From NCBI GenBank assembly GCA_947495125.1, contig CANLXL010000001.1, forward strand, positions 868,001-932,000: a stretch of DNA of 64,000 nucleotides, read 5' to 3'. The notes under the pieces were generated by a model. That model made no database searches. It was not told the DNA's origin and saw only the letters and a program-made list of their open reading frames with translations. This stretch comes from an uncultured Flaviramulus sp. GTDB lineage: Bacteria > Bacteroidota > Bacteroidia > Flavobacteriales > Flavobacteriaceae. Shown here in pieces: positions 60,701-64,000 of this stretch. Both the position numbers and the translations under genes were made by a program. Every line of letters starts with the position of its first letter. The first letter of the stretch is position 1.

Positions 60701-61132
60701 ATGAACGATGTAATATCTAAAGAACACGTGTTTAGTCACACTATCGACAAAGTATGGAATGCCATTTCTAAAGCTGAAGAGATTTCAGCATGGTTTATTC
60801 AGGCAGATTTCAAAGCTGAAAAAGGTTATAAGTATACCTTCACTGCAGAGCCTAACGAAAAAGGTTGTACCATTATTAGCGGTGAAGTGAAAAATGCCAA
60901 CCCCTACGAATTAGTATACACCTGGATCGTTGGCGATACGAAAACAGAAACCACGGTATCATGGAAGTTAGAATCTATTGAAGACGGTACCAAGCTCTAC
61001 TTGGAACACTCCGGTATTTCTAACTATGGTGGTGAAACCGCAGTAAAAATGTTTGAAAGCTTTAATGGCGGTTGGGATAATTGTATTAGCGAGCTTTCGG
61101 GCTATTTAAAAGAAACTGTTCATGCAGGATAA
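60701..61132 (+). CDS. SRPBCC (AHSA1-like) domain protein
   Basis: A 143-residue START/Bet v1-like protein of the AHSA1 group: FSHTIDKVWNAISKAEEISA then WFIQADFKAEKGYKYTF, YELVYTWIVGDT and a C-terminal helix FESFNGGWDNCISELSGYL. The fold makes a hydrophobic pocket for a small molecule, or it may act as a co-chaperone; no ligand can be predicted. It overlaps the following ArsR gene by 11 bases, so they are translated together. Confidence 0.9.
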   Translation: MNDVISKEHVFSHTIDKVWNAISKAEEISAWFIQADFKAEKGYKYTFTAEPNEKGCTIISGEVKNANPYELVYTWIVGDTKTETTVSWKLESIEDGTKLYLEHSGISNYGGETAVKMFESFNGGWDNCISELSGYLKETVHAG

Positions 61133-61451
61133 AATAACCAAACTATTCAAAGCCATTGCAGATCCAACCAGGCGTGATATTTTTCACGCCTTGGTTATTG
61201 CCGGTACAGCACTGTCCATCACACAAATATCCAATCAGTTCGATATTAGTCGCCAAGGGGTGACCAAGCATATCAAGACACTGGAAAATGCTGGTTTGGT
61301 TTTTATCGATGCTCAAGGCCGGGAACGCTTTTGCAATGCCAACCCTAAAGAGCTTAAAGAAGTGAACAAATGGCTGCAATTCTACTCGCAATTCTGGGAC
61401 AACTCCTTACAAAACTTAAGTCAGTATTTAGACCACAAAAAAGATGCTTAA
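61122..61451 (+). CDS. ArsR-family transcriptional regulator
   Basis: A 109-residue winged-helix repressor: KLFKAIADPTRRDIFHAL, ITQISNQFDISRQGVTKHIK as the DNA-reading helix, and LVFIDAQGRERFC as the wing. No metal-binding Cys cluster is seen, so it is probably of the non-metal type that is typically paired with SRPBCC genes. The paired GCAAC/GTTGC sites at 60619 and 60661 are candidate operators. It overlaps both neighbouring genes. Confidence 0.93.
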   Translation: MQDKITKLFKAIADPTRRDIFHALVIAGTALSITQISNQFDISRQGVTKHIKTLENAGLVFIDAQGRERFCNANPKELKEVNKWLQFYSQFWDNSLQNLSQYLDHKKDA

Positions 61452-61881
61452 CGATACCCTAAACACGAAAGACCTTCATTATAAAACGTCTATCGAAACA
61501 ACAGCAAACAAAAAGCTAATATTCTCAGCATTAAATGAAGAGTTGCACGCTTGGTGGGGAAACATCAGCAATTCAAATTTCGAAACCGGAGGTCAATTCA
61601 CCATTACTTTTGAAAATGGATATTGGTGGACCTTTAAAATTTTGGAACATACACCCGACAAGGAGCTTGTTTGGAAATGTATCGATGGTGAACCGGAATT
61701 CAATAAAGAATGGATAGGCCACGTACTACATTGGCACATAGAGGAAAAAGACAAAAAAACGATTCTTAATTTTCATCAAATAGGACTGACACCAAATATA
61801 GCATGTTATGATATCTGTTCATCCACTTGGAATCGATTCCTCACTGAAAATTTAAAGAATTTTGTGGAATTAAAAATATAG
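61444..61881 (+). CDS. SRPBCC domain protein, second copy
   Basis: A 145-residue Bet v1-like protein: YKTSIETTANKKLIFSALNE, HAWWGNISNSNFETGGQFTI, ELVWKCIDGEPEFNKEWIGH and a C-terminal helix TWNRFLTENLKNFVEL. It overlaps the ArsR stop by 8 bases and so ends the three-gene operon. It is closer in pattern to the gene at 62025 than to the one at 60701. Confidence 0.88.
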   Translation: MLNDTLNTKDLHYKTSIETTANKKLIFSALNEELHAWWGNISNSNFETGGQFTITFENGYWWTFKILEHTPDKELVWKCIDGEPEFNKEWIGHVLHWHIEEKDKKTILNFHQIGLTPNIACYDICSSTWNRFLTENLKNFVELKI

Positions 61882-62024
61882 TTTTACCTATTATCAAATT
61901 CAGCATATTCATAAAATAACATACCTATAATTATTCAAAAACCTTTAAGAGAATTTATGAGCTCAGTATTAAATGTGTGTTATAGGACGCTTCATCAATG
62001 AATTAAAAATAAAAACATATAAAT

Positions 62025-62450
62025 ATGGCAAATATTAGACATCATTTAACCATTAAAGCGCCAATCAAAAAAGTATATGAGGCATTGACTTTGGAACAAG
62101 GGTTAAAAGGTTGGTGGACAAACGACACCTCTGCAAAACCCGAAACAGGACATATTAACCATTTCAAATTTGGTTCTGAATATTTCAATAAAATGAAGGT
62201 TACAGAATTAACGCTTCCAACCAAAGTGACTTGGGAGTGCATAGACGGAGACAAAGAATGGATCGGTACTAAATTAACCTTTGAGCTCGAAAATAGAGAA
62301 GGCGAAGTGCTTCTGAAATTTTCTCATTTAAATTGGGCCGAAGAAAGTGATTTTTTTGGTTTTTGTAATCATCATTGGGGAAGATATTTAGATAGCCTAA
62401 AATCTTTATGTGAAACTGGCACCGGACAACCTTACAAACAACAGGAGTAG
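62025..62450 (+). CDS. SRPBCC domain protein, third copy
   Basis: A 141-residue Bet v1-like protein: HHLTIKAPIKKVYEALTLEQ, GLKGWWTNDTSAKPETGHIN, KVTWECIDGDKEWIGTKLTF and FCNHHWGRYLDSLKSLCETG. It lies 143 bases after the previous copy, with its own leader, and is likely a tandem duplicate. Its ligand is unknown. Confidence 0.9.
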   Translation: MANIRHHLTIKAPIKKVYEALTLEQGLKGWWTNDTSAKPETGHINHFKFGSEYFNKMKVTELTLPTKVTWECIDGDKEWIGTKLTFELENREGEVLLKFSHLNWAEESDFFGFCNHHWGRYLDSLKSLCETGTGQPYKQQE

Positions 62451-62545
62451 TCAAAATTACGCAAACTCTACTGAAGCATTAAACTAAAAAAATGCATCGT
62501 AAAGGCACAACGATCGAAAATATATTCAAAAATTAAATGGAAAAA

Positions 62546-62577
62546 TTTGATTTAGTTAGGGATCCTTACTATATTTG
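62546..62577 (+). promoter_or_regulatory. Bacteroidota promoter overlapping a MarR-operator-like palindrome
   Basis: A -33 box TTTG (62546-62549) is followed after 20 bases by a perfect -7 box TATATTTG (62570-62577), 29 bases before the glutaredoxin-like start codon. Between them lies GTTAGGGATCCTTAC (62555-62569), an inverted repeat. A protein bound there would block the promoter. Confidence 0.7.
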
Positions 62578-62606
62578 TATCATAATAACAATTAAATAAA
62601 ACGATT

Positions 62607-62840
62607 ATGAGTAAATCCATTTTTTATCACGCAGGATGTCCGGTATGTGTAAGCGCAGAACACGACATTGTCGCATTAATAGGAGTCAATAATGTAGATA
62701 TTGTACATGTTGGTGAAGACAAATCCAAAATTTCCGTAGCAGAGAATGCTGGTGTTAAATCCGTTCCGGCCTTGGTTACGCCAAACGGAAATGTACTACA
62801 TATTAACTTTGGGGCTTCCATGGAAGACGTTAAAGGATAA
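62607..62840 (+). CDS. Small glutaredoxin/thioredoxin-like protein
   Basis: A 77-residue thioredoxin-fold protein. The active-site motif CPVC sits at once after the first strand (FYHAGCPVCVSAEHDIVALI), and the cis-Pro segment VKSVPALVTPNG follows. The size matches minimal glutaredoxin-like thiol reductases. It has a near-consensus promoter overlapping the palindrome shared with the DUF2024 and MarR genes, so a redox-responsive unit is likely (inference). Confidence 0.85.
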   Translation: MSKSIFYHAGCPVCVSAEHDIVALIGVNNVDIVHVGEDKSKISVAENAGVKSVPALVTPNGNVLHINFGASMEDVKG

Positions 62841-62856
62841 TTTTTTAACCCAAGTA

Positions 62857-62870
62857 GTTAGGAATCCTAC
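62857..62870. promoter_or_regulatory. MarR-operator-like palindrome before the DUF2024 gene
   Basis: GTTAGGAATCCTAC has the same arms as the site at 62555-62569 and lies 29 bases before the DUF2024 start codon. Confidence 0.6.
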
Positions 62871-62899
62871 TTAAATTAACGCTATTAAAATCAATTCAT

Positions 62900-63163
62900 A
62901 TGAAAGTTTCAGTTTGGGATACATACGTAAAAAGAGAAGATGGTAAAGTAATGCACTTTGATATTCTGGTATCAAACGAATTTAACGATGAACAAATCAT
63001 TTTAAACTATGGCGCGATATATTTAAAAACTAAAGCTTTTAAAACAGAACACATCTCATCAAAAGCTTGTAATTTCTGCCATATTGAGCATGCCACAGAT
63101 TCTATTATGGAGGACATTCAAAACAGAGGGTTTTCGATTATTGAGTTGGAAAATTGTGACTGA
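62900..63163 (+). CDS. DUF2024 family protein
   Basis: An 87-residue protein that matches DUF2024 throughout: MKVSVWDTYVKREDGKVMHF, then DILVSNEF and NYGAIYLKTKAF. A Cys/His motif CNFCHIEH sits near the C-terminus. The function is unknown in the family. The CxxCH motif and the shared operator-like sequence link it with the neighbouring glutaredoxin-like and MarR genes and suggest a thiol- or metal-related role (inference). Confidence 0.85.
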   Translation: MKVSVWDTYVKREDGKVMHFDILVSNEFNDEQIILNYGAIYLKTKAFKTEHISSKACNFCHIEHATDSIMEDIQNRGFSIIELENCD

Positions 63164-63187
63164 TTTAATTAGGATTACTAACTTTGT
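63155..63187 (+). promoter_or_regulatory. Promoter and operator-like site of the marR gene
   Basis: A TTG at 63155-63157 is followed after 22 bases by TAACTTTG (63180-63187), a good -7 box. TTAGGATTACTAA (63170-63182) overlaps it and resembles the sites before the two preceding genes, as expected for autoregulation. Confidence 0.6.
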
Positions 63188-63226
63188 CCCGATAACTCCT
63201 GAAAATATTCAGGAGGGGACTTTTTT

Positions 63227-63829
63227 ATGAAGAACAATATTTTTAATCCTACACATCAAGAAAACGATCTTTCGAATAAGATTGTTGCAGGCTTAGAGCG
63301 TGTTTCTGAAGCCTTTAAGGTATTGCTATGGGAAAAAGCCAAGCTTTTAGGATTGAGTCCTATCCAAATTCAAATACTCATTTTTGTAAACTATCATAAA
63401 CTCGAATTTTGCAATGTAAGCCATTTAGCCAAAGAGTTTAATGTTACAAAACCTACTATTAGTGATGCGGTTAGAGTTTTACTTCATAAAGCACTCATTG
63501 AAAAAGTTTATCCTTCGTCAGATAGCCGACGCTATGCCATACAATTATCAGACTCGGGTAAACGCATTGTATTGGAAACGGAAAATTTCGCACATCCGCT
63601 TAAAAAACAACTAAATCATATTAATAAAGACGATTTAGAATCCACTTTTATTACCCTGAGCAAACTTATCTATAAATTAAATAAAATAGGGGTTTTAACG
63701 GTTCAACGTACTTGTTATGCTTGTAAATTCTACGGTAAAACTAATGAACAGCACTATTGTAATTTATTGAAAAAAACATTACAAGATTCCGAGATACGAA
63801 TTGATTGTCCCGAGTTTGAAATAAGTTAG
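63227..63829 (+). CDS. MarR-family regulator with C-terminal Cys/His cluster
   Basis: A 200-residue winged-helix regulator. The DNA-binding core reads LGLSPIQIQILIFV, NVSHLAKEFNVTKPTISDAV and LIEKVYPSSDSRRYAIQLSD. Unlike a plain MarR it has an extra C-terminal segment RTCYACKFYGKTNEQHYCNL and, further on, IDCPEFE. Together these give CxxC, HxC and a final Cys that could hold zinc or an iron-sulfur cluster. The neighbours are a thiol reductase-like gene and a DUF2024 gene with CxxCH. All three have a TTAGGnnnCCT/ACT-like site in front, so a redox- or metal-sensing regulon is a fair inference. Confidence 0.88.
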   Translation: MKNNIFNPTHQENDLSNKIVAGLERVSEAFKVLLWEKAKLLGLSPIQIQILIFVNYHKLEFCNVSHLAKEFNVTKPTISDAVRVLLHKALIEKVYPSSDSRRYAIQLSDSGKRIVLETENFAHPLKKQLNHINKDDLESTFITLSKLIYKLNKIGVLTVQRTCYACKFYGKTNEQHYCNLLKKTLQDSEIRIDCPEFEIS

Positions 63830-63863
63830 AATGCGACATCACATTCAACCTTTAAATGCTATA

Positions 63864-64000
63864 TTATTCAATGGAATCTTTAGAAATTTCGTTACCCCTA
63901 TAATCTAATTCTTTATCTAAGTAATATAATCCGTTTAAACTTGGTAAATAATGTGTTTCCGAAACTCCCGAAGTATTGTTAGTTGGTTTGCCATACTTAT
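63864..64000 (-). CDS. C-terminal end of an unrecognised protein
   Basis: A minus-strand frame runs from the window edge to the stop TAA complementary to 63864-63866. It shows about 45 residues, including KPTNNTSGVSETHYLPSLNG, LYYLDKELDYRGNEI and a final SKDSIE. Too little is visible to name a family. It converges with the marR gene. Confidence 0.6.
   Translation of the reverse strand, partial: KYGKPTNNTSGVSETHYLPSLNGLYYLDKELDYRGNEISKDSIE

Noticed and set aside
1-64000. CRISPR arrays, complete insertion sequences, rRNA genes or an endo-fucanase of a known family (GH107, GH168)
   Set aside because: No regularly spaced direct repeats, transposase genes or rRNA sequence were seen, and none of the enzymes reads as a recognisable endo-fucanase.

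Overview
The window looks like chromosome from a marine member of the Flavobacteriaceae (Bacteroidota). The evidence is AT-rich DNA, SusC/SusD pairs, a hybrid two-component regulator, -7 boxes of the TAnnTTTG type, lipoprotein sulfatases and a Bacteroidota-type tyrosine recombinase. No species name can be supported. About 57 kb is a polysaccharide utilisation region directed at a sulfated, fucose-rich polymer, most plausibly a fucoidan or fucose/uronate-containing glycan. It ends at an integrase gene beside tRNA-Asp (58188-58261), and ordinary chromosomal genes follow.

Layout. 1-7.8 kb: the N-terminal part of a SusC transporter (minus strand), a divergent hybrid two-component regulator and a sulfatase. 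8.4-19.6 kb: an intracellular sugar-acid operon (SDR, UxaA-type dehydratase, FAH-family enzyme, aldehyde dehydrogenase), a LacI regulator, an L-fucose permease, a mutarotase-like lipoprotein and a GH29 fucosidase. 19.8-37.3 kb: a second set, almost all on the minus strand, with a GH29 fucosidase, a second LacI regulator, one intact and two decayed sulfatases, a beta-propeller (BNR) protein, a GH172-like protein, a GH88 unsaturated uronyl hydrolase, an unrelated TetR/SDR pair, a clan GH-A enzyme, a galM relic and a GHL6/GH151-like enzyme. 38-40 kb: a secreted phosphoesterase and an unrecognised protein. 40.3-55.4 kb: sigma factor, anti-sigma FecR, STN-type SusC, SusD, a VCBS/ASPIC protein, a GH9-like enzyme and a GH95 fucosidase. 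55.7-58.3 kb: relics of a lacI and of an alkaline phosphatase gene, a frameshifted small gene, the integrase, a palindromic terminator and tRNA-Asp. 58.3-64 kb: DUF58, ClpP, thioredoxin, ArsR with three SRPBCC proteins, and a MarR regulator with a cysteine cluster next to a glutaredoxin-like protein and a DUF2024 protein.

How it fits together (inference). Surface SusC/D complexes import oligosaccharides. Periplasmic sulfatases, GH29, GH95 and GH151-like fucosidases and GH88 trim them. The permease brings L-fucose inside, and the oxidative operon converts it towards pyruvate plus lactate or a related acid. No endo-fucanase of a family I recognise is visible, so depolymerising enzymes may lie outside the window.

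The most interesting unannotated signals are regulatory and evolutionary. A palindrome TTGCTAAATCGATTAAGCAA recurs three times over 47 kb, in front of the catabolic operon, the fucose permease and the GH95 gene; two of the three copies sit beside a lacI gene or a lacI relic. A second palindrome, ATGCAAAGGTTTGCAT, occurs twice and flanks the second regulon. Several genes are decaying (two sulfatases, lacI, an alkaline phosphatase, galM), so the locus is being remodelled. At the right end a MarR protein with a C-terminal Cys/His cluster has a shared operator-like sequence in front of three adjacent transcription units.
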